Below are positions 1 through 6,583 of a stretch of DNA of 12,726 nucleotides, piece by piece. The stretch's first letter is position 1. Every line of letters starts with the position of its first letter. A program made the position numbers and the translations under genes. The notes under the pieces are model-generated. The model had not been told where the DNA came from. It ran no database searches and saw only the letters and a program-made list of their open reading frames with translations. The stretch lies in assembly GCA_018260375.1 (NCBI GenBank), contig JAGLBF010000065.1, positions 1-12,726 of the forward strand, given 5' to 3'. This stretch comes from Deinococcus sp. (GTDB taxonomy: Bacteria > Deinococcota > Deinococci > Deinococcales > Deinococcaceae).

Positions 1-524
1 CTTAGTCCGCCCGCCAGTTCACATTTTTCCAGCATGGTCACCGCGTGGCCTGCCTGGGCGAGTTCGGCGGCAGCACTCAGGCCTGCTGGCCCGGAGCCGA
101 CCACCGCCACACTTTTACCCGTGCTGGGGCCGACCGGCAAGAGTGACACGCCGCTGTGGTACGCGGCATCTACCGCGTGCCGTTGCAGCCGCCCAATCTG
201 GATGGGTTGATGTTCAGCTCCCAGCACACAGGCTCCCTCACACAACTCCTAAACCGGACAGACGCGGGCACAGGTGCCACCCAGGAAGTTGGCTTCCAGG
301 ATGGTGCGGGCGCTACCCCGCAGGTTTCCAGTGCTGATTTTGCGGATAAAGCTCGGGATGTCAATGTGCGTGGGACACGCCTGCACACAGGGCGCGTCGT
401 AGCAATAGAGACAGCGGTTGGCCTCTGTTGTCGCCTCATAGGCGGTCAGCGGCGGCAAGAGTTCTTGCCAGGGGCTACCGGACGGCGAAAACTCAGGCGG
501 CGGGGTGGGACTGGAATAGGTCAT
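1..524 (-). pseudogene. preT: PreT-like dihydropyrimidine dehydrogenase subunit, interrupted by an in-frame amber codon, cut by the window edge
   Basis: In its intact form this flavin/iron-sulfur subunit passes electrons between NAD(H) and the PreA partner that reduces uracil and thymine. From the start, the translation has the Cys-rich signature RCLYCYDAPCVQACP, then GGTCARVCPV, then a TAG stop at 249-251. The same frame continues past the stop with ELCEGACV, PIQIGRLQRHAV and the FAD-binding VAVVGSGPAGLSAAAEL, up to the left edge. In E. coli PreT the stop position is Glu (CARVCPTEKLC), so one GAG-to-TAG change explains it; I see no frameshift. I chose the ATG at 522-524 because GAGGAG lies 4 nt upstream; an ATG at 552-554 is also open but has no such site. 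The product as read is a short N-terminal fragment of about 90 residues, so the gene is probably dead unless the amber is suppressed or is a sequencing error. The remainder and any preA lie outside the window. Confidence 0.8.
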
Positions 525-554
525 GGCTCTCCTCATCGCTGGAATATCCACCAC

Positions 555-1084
555 GTGAATATCCCTTAGGCAATTTTCGGTCCTGACCCTCGCCGGAGTA
601 GACTTAACCGATATGTATAATATTGCAAGTTATTCTTACGCTTGTCAACTGGCGACTCTGGAAATTCCTGCTTTATGACGAAAAAAACTGTAGATATGGC
701 TGAATAATTGCCCTGGGGAAAGAGAGAATATCTGCATATTTATTCAAGTTTACTGCATAAATACTCTAGCAAATAGCACGGTGCGAACACGGCGAGCACC
801 GTGCAGCAAGGCCCGAATTGGGTAAGTGGCGTAAGGTAGCCTACTTTCTAAAGTGTGTATAAAAATCAGACAGCCAGCAGAACTACGAGGGGTGCTGGTC
901 AGATACGGTCACTAACTCTGCAAGTTGTCACTGATAATTCGGACAATTTGCCGTTTAGGGGAAAAGCAGACCTCTTCGCCTGCTGGTAGCTGATAGGAAC
1001 GGCGCAAAAGAGTAGACTGTACCTGTCAAATAGTCCTGTTCACTCGCTGGCCGTTTTTTAACACGGTCCTCTTGGAGGGTACCC
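555..1084. other. Gene-free stretch between preT and dhaK
   Basis: No convincing coding region on either strand in 530 bp. It holds two inverted repeats. One is perfect: GCACGGTGC (776-784) and GCACCGTGC (796-804), with an 11-nt loop and no T-tract on either side, so it is not an ordinary terminator. The other is nearly perfect: CAAGTTGTC (921-929) and GACAATTTG (942-950), and could be an operator 135 bp upstream of dhaK. I could not find a well-matched -35/-10 pair for dhaK. Confidence 0.6.
617..648 (-). promoter_or_regulatory. Possible promoter of the preT-like gene
   Basis: On the minus strand a perfect TTGACA (643-648) precedes TATTAT (617-622). The 20-nt spacer is longer than the ideal 17; a 17-nt spacing would place the weaker CAATAT in the -10 position. 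The untranslated leader would be roughly 85-90 nt. This is pattern matching only. Confidence 0.35.
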
Positions 1085-2095
1085 ATGAAAAAAATTATGA
1101 ATGCTGCTGCCGATATCGTGCGCGAAAGCTGCGAAGGCTTTGCAGTAGCCCACGCCGATTTGGTCAAACTCAACCATGACCCGCTCTTTTTGTACCGTGC
1201 TGACCTAGCCACACAGGGTGAGCGGCCAAAGGTCGCCCTGATTTCTGGCGGTGGAAGCGGGCACGAACCGCTGCACGCGGGGTATATCGGGCGCGGCATG
1301 CTCAGTGCGGCTTGTCCTGGTGAGGTGTTTACCAGCCCTGTGCCAGAGCAGATGCTCGGAGCTATCAAGGCTACAGCGGGACAAGGGGGAGCGCTGCTGG
1401 TCGTCAAAAACTACACGGGCGACGTGATGAACTTTGAACTTGCCGCCGAACTCGCCGCTGCTGAAGGGCTAGAGGTTCAGTCGGTCGTTATCGGTGATGA
1501 TGTGGCGGTGCAAGACAGCACCTGGACAGCGGGGCGGCGCGGGGTGGGCGGCACGGTGCTGCTTGAGAAAATCGCGGGCGCGGCAGCCGAACAAGGCGCG
1601 TCACTCGCTGAGGTCAAACAGGTAGCTGAGGGCGTGATGGCCGGGGTACGCAGCATGGGGCTGGCGCTGTCGGGGGCAACTGTGCCTGCGGCGGGCAAGC
1701 CCAACTTCACGTTGACCGAAAACGAAATAGAGCTGGGTGTGGGTATACACGGCGAGCCAGGCCGCGAGCGTGCCCAGATGCGCGTCGCTGATCAGCTGAT
1801 AGACGCGCTGCTCGGCCCTATTGTGGCCGACTTAGCCCTGAAGCGCGGTGAAGAAGTGATCGCCCTGACCAACGGCATGGGCGGCACACCACTGCTTGAG
1901 CTGTATGTGGCGCACCGTCATCTGTGCCGGCAGCTGGAGGGGCAGGGTGTGCGGGTCGCCCGTCATCTGGTGGGTAACTACGTCACCAGCTTGGATATGC
2001 AGGGCATGAGCGTCACCTTGCTGCGGGCCAGCAGCGAACAGCTGCGCCTGTGGGATGCGCCTGTGGTCACGCCCGCACTCAGGTGGGGTCTATGA
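1085..2095 (+). CDS. dhaK: PTS-dependent dihydroxyacetone kinase, substrate-binding subunit DhaK
   Basis: DhaK binds dihydroxyacetone and receives phosphate from DhaL-bound ADP/ATP, giving dihydroxyacetone phosphate for glycolysis in the cytoplasm. The 336-residue length is normal for the family. Visible motifs are GGGSGHEP (55-62) with the catalytic-base His60, KNYTGDVMNF (108-117) with the substrate Asp113, and GIHGEPG (220-226) with His222, the residue that forms the covalent hemiaminal with the substrate in E. coli DhaK. The C terminus ends with the usual DAP..TPAL pattern. The ATG has a clear GGAGG 6 nt upstream. Its TGA overlaps the dhaL ATG, so translation is probably coupled. No dhaR regulator, glycerol dehydrogenase or glpF lies beside it. 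I am confident of the identity; the presence of DhaM downstream shows the PTS-type rather than the ATP-type enzyme. Confidence 0.95.
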   Translation: MKKIMNAAADIVRESCEGFAVAHADLVKLNHDPLFLYRADLATQGERPKVALISGGGSGHEPLHAGYIGRGMLSAACPGEVFTSPVPEQMLGAIKATAGQGGALLVVKNYTGDVMNFELAAELAAAEGLEVQSVVIGDDVAVQDSTWTAGRRGVGGTVLLEKIAGAAAEQGASLAEVKQVAEGVMAGVRSMGLALSGATVPAAGKPNFTLTENEIELGVGIHGEPGRERAQMRVADQLIDALLGPIVADLALKRGEEVIALTNGMGGTPLLELYVAHRHLCRQLEGQGVRVARHLVGNYVTSLDMQGMSVTLLRASSEQLRLWDAPVVTPALRWGL

Positions 2096-2688
2096 ACAGC
2101 GCACAGACACGGCAATTTTTGCAACTGTACGCCGGTAGTATTCATGCACATGCTCAACAACTCACTGACCTAGACGCGGCGATAGGTGACGCCGATCACG
2201 GCAGCAATATGGAGCGCGGCATGACGGCGGTACTGGCGGCCTTACCAGAGCGCGGTACGCCGGCTGAACTGCTTAAAAGTGCCGCCATGACCCTTATTTC
2301 CAAAGTAGGCGGCGCCAGTGGCCCCCTCTACGGCACAGCCTTTTTACGTGCCGCCACCAGCGCTGCCGGCAAAGAAGACCTCACGCCCCAGGATGTAGCG
2401 CAGGCGCTGCAAGCAGGCTATCAGGGTCTGATCGAGCGCGGCAGGGCGCAGCCAGGAGACAAAACCATGCTGGACGCGTGGGAGCCCGCCTTGCACGCCT
2501 TGCCGCAAGGTGTAGCCGCCGCCGCCCAGGCCGCCCGCACGGGCGCTGAAGCCACGCGCACTATGCTCGCCCGTAAAGGTCGCGCCAGTTACCTGGGTGA
2601 GCGCTCTATAGGTCACCTTGACCCCGGCTCGGTCAGCAGCGCTCTGCTTTTTGAAGCCCTCGCCCAGGCGCTAGAGCACAACACATGA
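2092..2688 (+). CDS. dhaL: Dihydroxyacetone kinase nucleotide-binding subunit DhaL
   Basis: DhaL holds ADP as a cofactor; it is rephosphorylated by DhaM and hands the phosphate to substrate on DhaK. The 198-residue all-helical domain carries DLDAAIGDADHGSNM (26-40), whose Asp28, Asp33 and Asp35 would bind two Mg ions, GGASGPLYG (73-81) for the phosphates, and the late GDKTMLD and RASYLGERSIGH.DPG segments typical of the family. I placed the start at the ATG overlapping the dhaK stop (ATGA) and preceded by GGTGGGG. An earlier in-frame ATG at 2050 lies inside dhaK and would add 14 residues with no counterpart in the family. The gene ends in another ATGA overlap with dhaM. All catalytic residues are present, so it should be active. 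Confidence 0.95.
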   Translation: MNSAQTRQFLQLYAGSIHAHAQQLTDLDAAIGDADHGSNMERGMTAVLAALPERGTPAELLKSAAMTLISKVGGASGPLYGTAFLRAATSAAGKEDLTPQDVAQALQAGYQGLIERGRAQPGDKTMLDAWEPALHALPQGVAAAAQAARTGAEATRTMLARKGRASYLGERSIGHLDPGSVSSALLFEALAQALEHNT

Positions 2689-3101
2689 GCGTCAGCCTGT
2701 TGATTGTGTCGCACAGTGCCAAACTTGCCGAAGGTGTCGCAGAGCTCGTGGCCCAGATGCACGGCGGACAACAGGACGGGGCAACATTCAAGTTGCTGCC
2801 TGTCGGCGGCATGGACGACGGCGGTCTGGGTACCAGTCCTACCCGCATCCATGCTGGGCTAACCGAGGCGCTGCAAGGCGGCGGCGAGGCCCTTATCCTC
2901 ATGGATCTGGGCAGCGCCTACCTTAGCTCCACACTGGCACTAGAATTTTTAAGCGAAGACGAGCGCCTCCGCGTGGCCCTCGCGGAGGCCCCACTGGTCG
3001 AAGGGGCCTTCCTGGCTGCCTTTGAAGCCGCCAGTGGTGCAGACTTGCAACGTGTGCAAACGGCGGCCCAAGAAGGCCGTGACCTCAAAAAAATCACCTG
3101 A
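2685..3101 (+). CDS. dhaM: DhaM, EIIA-type phosphocarrier, single domain
   Basis: DhaM carries phosphate from the phosphotransferase system to DhaL-ADP. Here it is only 138 residues: one EIIA-mannose-like domain with the phospho-acceptor His10 in VSHSAKLAEGVAEL, then GTSPTRI and ILMDLGSAYLS segments typical of this fold. E. coli DhaM is a three-domain chain with added HPr and EI-like parts; those are absent, as in many other bacteria. The kinase must therefore depend on HPr and EI encoded elsewhere, linking dihydroxyacetone use to PEP supply. The start is set by the 4-bp overlap with dhaL. It is the last gene of the operon and is followed by a hairpin at 3110. Confidence 0.92.
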   Translation: MSVSLLIVSHSAKLAEGVAELVAQMHGGQQDGATFKLLPVGGMDDGGLGTSPTRIHAGLTEALQGGGEALILMDLGSAYLSSTLALEFLSEDERLRVALAEAPLVEGAFLAAFEAASGADLQRVQTAAQEGRDLKKIT

Positions 3102-3109
3102 TCGCAGCG

Positions 3110-3137
3110 GGCGACGCTACAGCCCAGTAGCGCCGCC
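3110..3137. terminator. Hairpin between the convergent dhaM and 3150-3890 genes
   Basis: GGCG-A-CGCTAC (3110-3120) pairs with GTAGCG-C-CGCC (3127-3137) around a 6-nt loop: 6 + 4 base pairs with one A/C mismatch. It starts 8 nt past the dhaM stop and sits 12 bp before the end of the opposing gene, a natural place for a two-way terminator. No long T-run follows on either strand, so the call is moderate. A second small hairpin, AAAGTAG-tcg-CTACTTT at 3160-3176, lies in the last codons of the convergent gene. Confidence 0.45.
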
Positions 3138-3149
3138 AACTTGTGGCCT

Positions 3150-3890
3150 TTACCAGCGCAAAGTAGTCGCTACTTTTGGACGGTTAGTGTAGAGAAAACC
3201 CTGCCCTTTTGTCGCCGCTTGGATCATCGGCGTCAGGTTTTTCCACTCAGGTATATTTAAACCCAACCACTGAAACGCATTGCTTTGAGCATTGTCACCA
3301 CAGTCAAATGGTAAAGCCATTCTTATATTGGTGCCTGCCTTACTCTGCTGCCAAAACGCGTAGTTCACCGCTGCAATCATAATGCCCGAAGGCGAGAGCC
3401 GGCAATCTTGCTGATTATAAAAAGGCTTTTGTGACATTACTATATCCAAATCATTTAAGCTTTTAACGGTGTTGCTACTTATATTCCAATTCCGTTTTAG
3501 GTACGGGTCGTTAATCAATGACTTCAGGAGTACCTGCTCTTTTGTTAACGCCTCCAGACTGGGAATCGCCTTACCTCCAACAGAAAATGTCTCAACTGTA
3601 TTAACAGGATTCTGGCAGACCGTACCCTGAAGCTGAACAGAAAGAATATCGCCAACAAACGAAAGTGGTGTGACCTTTAGCGAAGCGTGACAGCCTGCTC
3701 CACTTTTGTGTTGAAGTTGCTGCTTAAGTGAAAAGGCAGGTGAGTGAGTGTTACTGCCCCGACTAGACCCTGATATATCGGCTGTAGAAAAATTCAAAGT
3801 GGCGACGGGGGTCACACTTTTAAAAGCCTGAGCCTCAGCTGAAAAGAGCGCAATTGTAGCAATAAACGAGCAGGTTAAACGACGTGACAT
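3150..3890 (-). CDS. Secreted protein of unknown function with four cysteines
   Basis: I do not recognise this 246-residue protein with confidence. It starts with an export signal: MSRR, a hydrophobic run (TCSFIATIALFSA) and a likely cleavage after AEAQA, with no lipobox. The mature part has exactly four Cys, in GAGCHAS, GTVCQNP, QDCRLSP and PFDCGD, which could form two disulfides. The layout 'a-b strands, GGKAIPSLEALTKEQVLL, then a late LSPSGIMIAAVNYAFWQQSKAGT' faintly recalls RsiV/DUF3298-type secreted domains; this is weak inference. The start is chosen at the ATG 6 nt after AGGAGG; the frame stays open upstream to 4004 but that part has no ribosome site. Codon use is AT-richer than in dha or the dioxygenase operon, suggesting transfer. 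It stands alone after the muramidase terminator and converges on dhaM. A 9-bp direct repeat, GCTACTATG (3970-3978, 3988-3996), lies upstream. Confidence 0.75.
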   Translation of the reverse strand: MSRRLTCSFIATIALFSAEAQAFKSVTPVATLNFSTADISGSSRGSNTHSPAFSLKQQLQHKSGAGCHASLKVTPLSFVGDILSVQLQGTVCQNPVNTVETFSVGGKAIPSLEALTKEQVLLKSLINDPYLKRNWNISSNTVKSLNDLDIVMSQKPFYNQQDCRLSPSGIMIAAVNYAFWQQSKAGTNIRMALPFDCGDNAQSNAFQWLGLNIPEWKNLTPMIQAATKGQGFLYTNRPKVATTLRW

Positions 3891-4044
3891 ACATTTCCTC
3901 CTATAAGTATCCACGGATACATGGACATATAATAACCAGTAATCTATGAGAAATTTAAATAAAATAGCAGCTACTATGTTGATAGGCGCTACTATGAGCT
4001 TCATATAAATTTAACCTATTTCAAATCATTAATTAATATAAAAG

Positions 4045-4097
4045 AACCAGTAAAATCAAATAAGAAGCTGCTGCATTCTTATTTGATTTTACTGGTT
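4045..4097 (-). terminator. 22-bp perfect hairpin after the muramidase gene
   Basis: The arms 4045-4066 and 4076-4097 are exact reverse complements over 22 bp around a 9-nt loop (GCTGCTGCA), and pairing continues as a G-T and an A-T. It starts about 60 nt after the muramidase stop on the minus strand and is followed there by CTTTTATATTAATTAA, fitting an intrinsic terminator. The stem is unusually long and AT-rich, and the plus-strand side also ends in TTTT, so it could stop transcription both ways or be a relic of a small inverted-repeat element. Confidence 0.65.
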
Positions 4098-4156
4098 TTA
4101 GATAGCGCAGATAATTTTATAACTTCATCGTCGGAACAATAGTATGCTCTCCAGAA

Positions 4157-5185
4157 TCAGCGTGGGTACTTTCTAAGCACACTATTATAGGCGTCGTATC
4201 TATCTTTAATAATTTTAGCATATTCATCCGCTTTTCCTGTACCGTTGTAATTGGAAGCAACAGTATGAAAATCTGCCCTACGCATAGCATCCAGCAATTT
4301 TCTGGCAATTAAGAAGTCCACAATACCGTCAAGCTGTGCCATAGCGCCCGTTTGAAAACCGTTGAACATAGCCTCAGGGTTAGAATATTTCAACATACCA
4401 TAATTAAAGCCCATAATTTGGCCCATGCCCATTGAAATAGCATTCGCCGCCGTATTTACTGAGCTTAGTCGTGCAGCATAGTCGAACGTATCCCATTCTC
4501 TCTGTTGCTGTCCAGTGTGGACAGACAGCCAAGTGCCACTAGGATTATACATATGACCTGTCCAGGGCTGAGTAGCATTGTATTTAAAGTGAGCATTAAA
4601 GGTGTTTGGATTTGACTTACCCCAGTAGTTATAAAACTGATGGTTTTCAAAACGAATCGTCATATTGCGACCCTTCAATGATTGCCAATCCGTAGTATAG
4701 GCAGCGGAGCCGGATTCTGCGAGCATGATGGCCGCCATAACTGATGATGGAATGCCGTACTGCTGCTCAATTTTGGCGAAGTAGGCAGCGCGGGCATTGT
4801 AAACCTGAGCCATCTGCTTTTCTAGGCCGCTCAATGCACTGAGTGGAATGGGGTTCGTCGCTACAATGCCTGCCCCTTCACTACCGATTGCCTGTGGGTA
4901 CGCAGTTGAAGCGTTATCAAGAGGAGGATCCGTTACTAAAGCTGGTCTATCCTCCAGGCTGAGCGTTTGGAACTCCTCTCCTAAACCACGGGGGTCATAC
5001 ACCACTTTTTGGGGGTCAAAACCAGGAGCCGTGGGATCAAAGTTCATCAGCGTGCCGTTTAGTTCATTACTAGCCTGAACCTGAGGAGCATTCGCTTTAC
5101 CTAAGGCCGTGTCAGTAACAGAATTACCGCAGCTGGCCAGACCAAGGGTGAGGGTACACAGCATTAACACATGGGACTTTCTCAT
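4157..5185 (-). CDS. Lipoprotein N-acetylmuramidase (DUF3380 family)
   Basis: A 342-residue predicted cell-envelope lysozyme that would cut peptidoglycan glycan strands. Residues 1-19 form a lipoprotein signal with lipobox LASC (Cys19), so the enzyme is expected to be membrane anchored. Residues 20 to about 135 are a Pro/Asn-rich spacer. From about 135 to the end is the N-acetylmuramidase domain known mainly from phage endolysins: MLAESGS with candidate catalytic Glu157, IRFENHQFYNYWGK (Glu180), FDYAARLS, AISMGMGQIMGFNYG (QIMGFN at 256-261), AQLDGIVDFLIARKLLDAMR and VASNYNGTGKADEYAKII. The start is supported by AAGGAG 6 nt upstream. No holin or other phage gene is present, so this is not a lysis cassette; remodelling of its own wall or attack on neighbours are both open. 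Base composition is AT-richer than the flanking operons. Its promoter and a 16-bp palindrome lie upstream, a strong hairpin downstream. Confidence 0.88.
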   Translation of the reverse strand: MRKSHVLMLCTLTLGLASCGNSVTDTALGKANAPQVQASNELNGTLMNFDPTAPGFDPQKVVYDPRGLGEEFQTLSLEDRPALVTDPPLDNASTAYPQAIGSEGAGIVATNPIPLSALSGLEKQMAQVYNARAAYFAKIEQQYGIPSSVMAAIMLAESGSAAYTTDWQSLKGRNMTIRFENHQFYNYWGKSNPNTFNAHFKYNATQPWTGHMYNPSGTWLSVHTGQQQREWDTFDYAARLSSVNTAANAISMGMGQIMGFNYGMLKYSNPEAMFNGFQTGAMAQLDGIVDFLIARKLLDAMRRADFHTVASNYNGTGKADEYAKIIKDRYDAYNSVLRKYPR

Positions 5186-5291
5186 AATAATCTCCTTGAA
5201 ACAGTAGTGAGATGTCTGATGAAGATGTCCGGGTGATATGTTCTGGCAAAAGTCAAACCTTCAGCCTGTGTTCGACTTGCCTCTTGAGAAC

Positions 5292-5320
5292 ATAGTTAGC
5301 CACTGTCAGCTGAATGTCAA
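5292..5320 (-). promoter_or_regulatory. Likely promoter of the muramidase gene
   Basis: On the minus strand TTGACA (5315-5320) is followed after exactly 17 nt by AACTAT (5292-5297), three of six matches to TATAAT. The leader to the ATG would be about 100 nt. The strength lies in the perfect -35 and ideal spacing; the -10 is poor. Confidence 0.5.
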
Positions 5321-5326
5321 GTTGAA

Positions 5327-5342
5327 TGTAGTGTACACTACA
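5327..5342. promoter_or_regulatory. 16-bp perfect palindrome, candidate operator
   Basis: TGTAGTGTACACTACA reads the same on both strands. It lies 6 bp upstream of the muramidase -35 box, where an activator would bind, although a repressor could act there too. The flanking bases break the symmetry at once, so the site is exactly 16 bp. The regulator is not identifiable from the sequence; the MarR protein at 6584-7054 is a less likely candidate because its presumed sites look different. Confidence 0.55.
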
Positions 5343-5730
5343 AATTTAATAGACTCCTTCCACAGCGTCTTGTGCTGCAAACAAGTAGTTTGCACTGGGC
5401 CACCAACGGGCCTTGTTGCGCTTTCGCGTAGGTGACGGTAAGTCCCAATATCTGCCTAGCAGGTACAACATATGCAATTTAATTAATTATACTTTTAGTA
5501 ATTAGAAAGGCAAAAACTTATAATATCTTGCATTTCTATCGCATTTTTAACATGATTTTTGATTAAATATTCTCATTTTTGATTTAACCAGGGTAGGTAA
5601 GAGTATAAAAGATATGGGTTTCACTCTATACAGGCCAGACCCTGCTTTATCGACGATATAATGGAACTTAGTCTCTATATTACGATTCAAGTCGGCATCC
5701 ATAGTGAATCAGCCATCACCTAGAACCAAG

Positions 5731-5767
5731 AAATTTCGCAACGGCCTAATGAACCGTTGCGAAATTT
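5731..5767 (-). terminator. 14-bp perfect hairpin downstream of wrbA
   Basis: Arms AAATTTCGCAACGG (5731-5744) and CCGTTGCGAAATTT (5754-5767) pair perfectly around a 9-nt loop. Read on the wrbA strand, the stem has a GC top, an A/T base and a short pyrimidine-rich tail (CTTGGTTCT), which fits a modest intrinsic terminator about 50 nt past the wrbA stop. A second hairpin, AGCATAC (5770-5776) with GTATGCT (5788-5794), sits between it and wrbA. Confidence 0.55.
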
Positions 5768-5815
5768 GTAGCATACGTCACCTAATAGTATGCTTAGTGC
5801 TGTCTTTTGTTGTGA

Positions 5816-6421
5816 TTAGCGGGTGAGTTTTTGGGTAAGTTCAACCTGACGAGTCGCCTGATGACGGATGGTGGTCTTGTCCTCTTCGTTCAGGGGCTGA
5901 CCACTGGCCGTGACACTTGCGCCGTAAGGATTGCCGCCCGAGGCGAAGATGCCGGGGTGGGTATAGCCAGGAGGGGTCAGGATAGCGCCCCAGTGCATGG
6001 CGGTGATGTACAGCGTTTGCAGGGTAGTTTCCTGTCCGCCGTTGACATTCTGGGCGCTGGTCATGGCGCTAAAGGTCTTGTTGGCAAGCTTACCGCTGGC
6101 CCACAAACCACCGAGGGTGTCAATAAAGGCACGCATCTGGCTGGAAGCGCCGCCAAAACGAGTGGGGGTGCTGAGGATATAACCGTCGGCCCATTCCATA
6201 TCAGCAGGCGTGGCGACGGGGATGTCTTTCATGGCTTCCAGATTGGCCTTCCAAGGTTCCTGACCGTTGATGACGGCTTCGGGAGCAGTCTCAGCAATAC
6301 GCAGCAGCTTGACTTCGGCTCCAGCTGCACGGGCGGCTTCAGCGGCTTCACGGGCCATAGCAAAGCCAGTGCCATAGGTAGAGTAAAACACGACGGCGAG
6401 TTTAACAGGATTCTGAGTCAT
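5816..6421 (-). CDS. wrbA: NAD(P)H:quinone oxidoreductase, WrbA type
   Basis: A flavodoxin-like FMN enzyme of 201 residues that reduces quinones to hydroquinones by two electrons, avoiding semiquinone radicals. Seen in the sequence: the FMN-phosphate loop YSTYGTGFAMA near the N terminus, STPTRFGGASSQMRAFIDTLGGLW matching the WrbA-defining segment, and GGQETTLQTLYITAMHWGAILTPPGYT in the second half, characteristic of type IV quinone oxidoreductases. The start is the ATG at 6419-6421, preceded by AAGGAG with a 7-nt spacer; an ATG two codons earlier lies too close to that site. It has its own promoter and lies downstream of marR on the same strand, next to the hydroquinone ring-cleavage operon. 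Its likely role is to keep toxic quinones in the reduced form that the dioxygenase can cleave. Confidence 0.92.
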   Translation of the reverse strand: MTQNPVKLAVVFYSTYGTGFAMAREAAEAARAAGAEVKLLRIAETAPEAVINGQEPWKANLEAMKDIPVATPADMEWADGYILSTPTRFGGASSQMRAFIDTLGGLWASGKLANKTFSAMTSAQNVNGGQETTLQTLYITAMHWGAILTPPGYTHPGIFASGGNPYGASVTASGQPLNEEDKTTIRHQATRQVELTQKLTR

Positions 6422-6477
6422 AAGCATTCTCCTTGAGGCGCAACCAGCATCTTGGCTCGCTCGCCTCTATCACCCAC

Positions 6478-6506
6478 AATAAATCACTTAAAACTTTAAC
6501 TGTCAA
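6478..6506 (-). promoter_or_regulatory. Promoter of wrbA
   Basis: On the minus strand a perfect TTGACA (6501-6506) is followed by a 17-nt spacer and TTTATT (6478-6483), four of six matches. The leader to the wrbA ATG would be about 50 nt. The spacer contains the motif shared with the marR/dioxygenase gap, so a bound regulator would cover the promoter. Confidence 0.6.
6486..6502. promoter_or_regulatory. Candidate MarR operator, copy 1 (wrbA promoter)
   Basis: ACTTAAAACTTTAACTG matches ATTTAAAAGTCTAACTT at 7053-7069 in 13 of 17 positions; the shared core is TTAAAA-n-T-n-TAACT. It contains TTAAA-AC-TTTAA, a 5-bp inverted repeat, and sits between the wrbA -35 and -10 boxes, an ideal repressor position. 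The link to the MarR protein is inference. Confidence 0.4.
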
Positions 6507-6583
6507 GTGGAGCACTGCTCAGGTCACCTGGCTGATCAGGGTTGTGTGCACTGGCGCCGCAGCCGTCATCAGCCCGGCGGATC

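Larger units (their letters stand above)
5186..5815. other. Gene-free AT-rich stretch with several palindromes
   Basis: 630 bp between the muramidase and wrbA, both on the minus strand. I see no credible gene. Contents: the muramidase promoter with a 16-bp palindrome, an inverted repeat TGCAAAC-aagta-GTTTGCA (5376-5394), a strongly AT-rich core at about 5450-5640 with two copies of ATTTTTGATT (5555-5564 and 5575-5584), and the wrbA downstream hairpins. The muramidase 5' leader accounts for roughly the first 100 bases. Confidence 0.6.

Noticed and set aside
616..621. Perfect TATAAT on the plus strand
   Set aside because: No -35 box at a suitable distance, and no gene within 460 bp downstream; probably chance in AT-rich DNA.
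3891..4004. N-terminal extension of the secreted protein to an ATG at 4004
   Set aside because: The extension has no ribosome site, while the internal ATG at 3890 has AGGAGG at ideal spacing and begins a normal signal peptide.
5238..5435. 65-codon plus-strand open frame upstream of the muramidase gene
   Set aside because: No ribosome site, no recognisable motif, and it lies opposite the muramidase promoter, palindrome and leader.
5555..5584. ATTTTTGATT repeated with a 20-nt period, examined as a possible iteron or CRISPR start
   Set aside because: Only two copies, low complexity and AT-rich; no replication protein or cas gene nearby.
5657..5662. Perfect TATAAT on the plus strand in the gap before wrbA
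   Set aside because: No -35 match and no plus-strand gene downstream.
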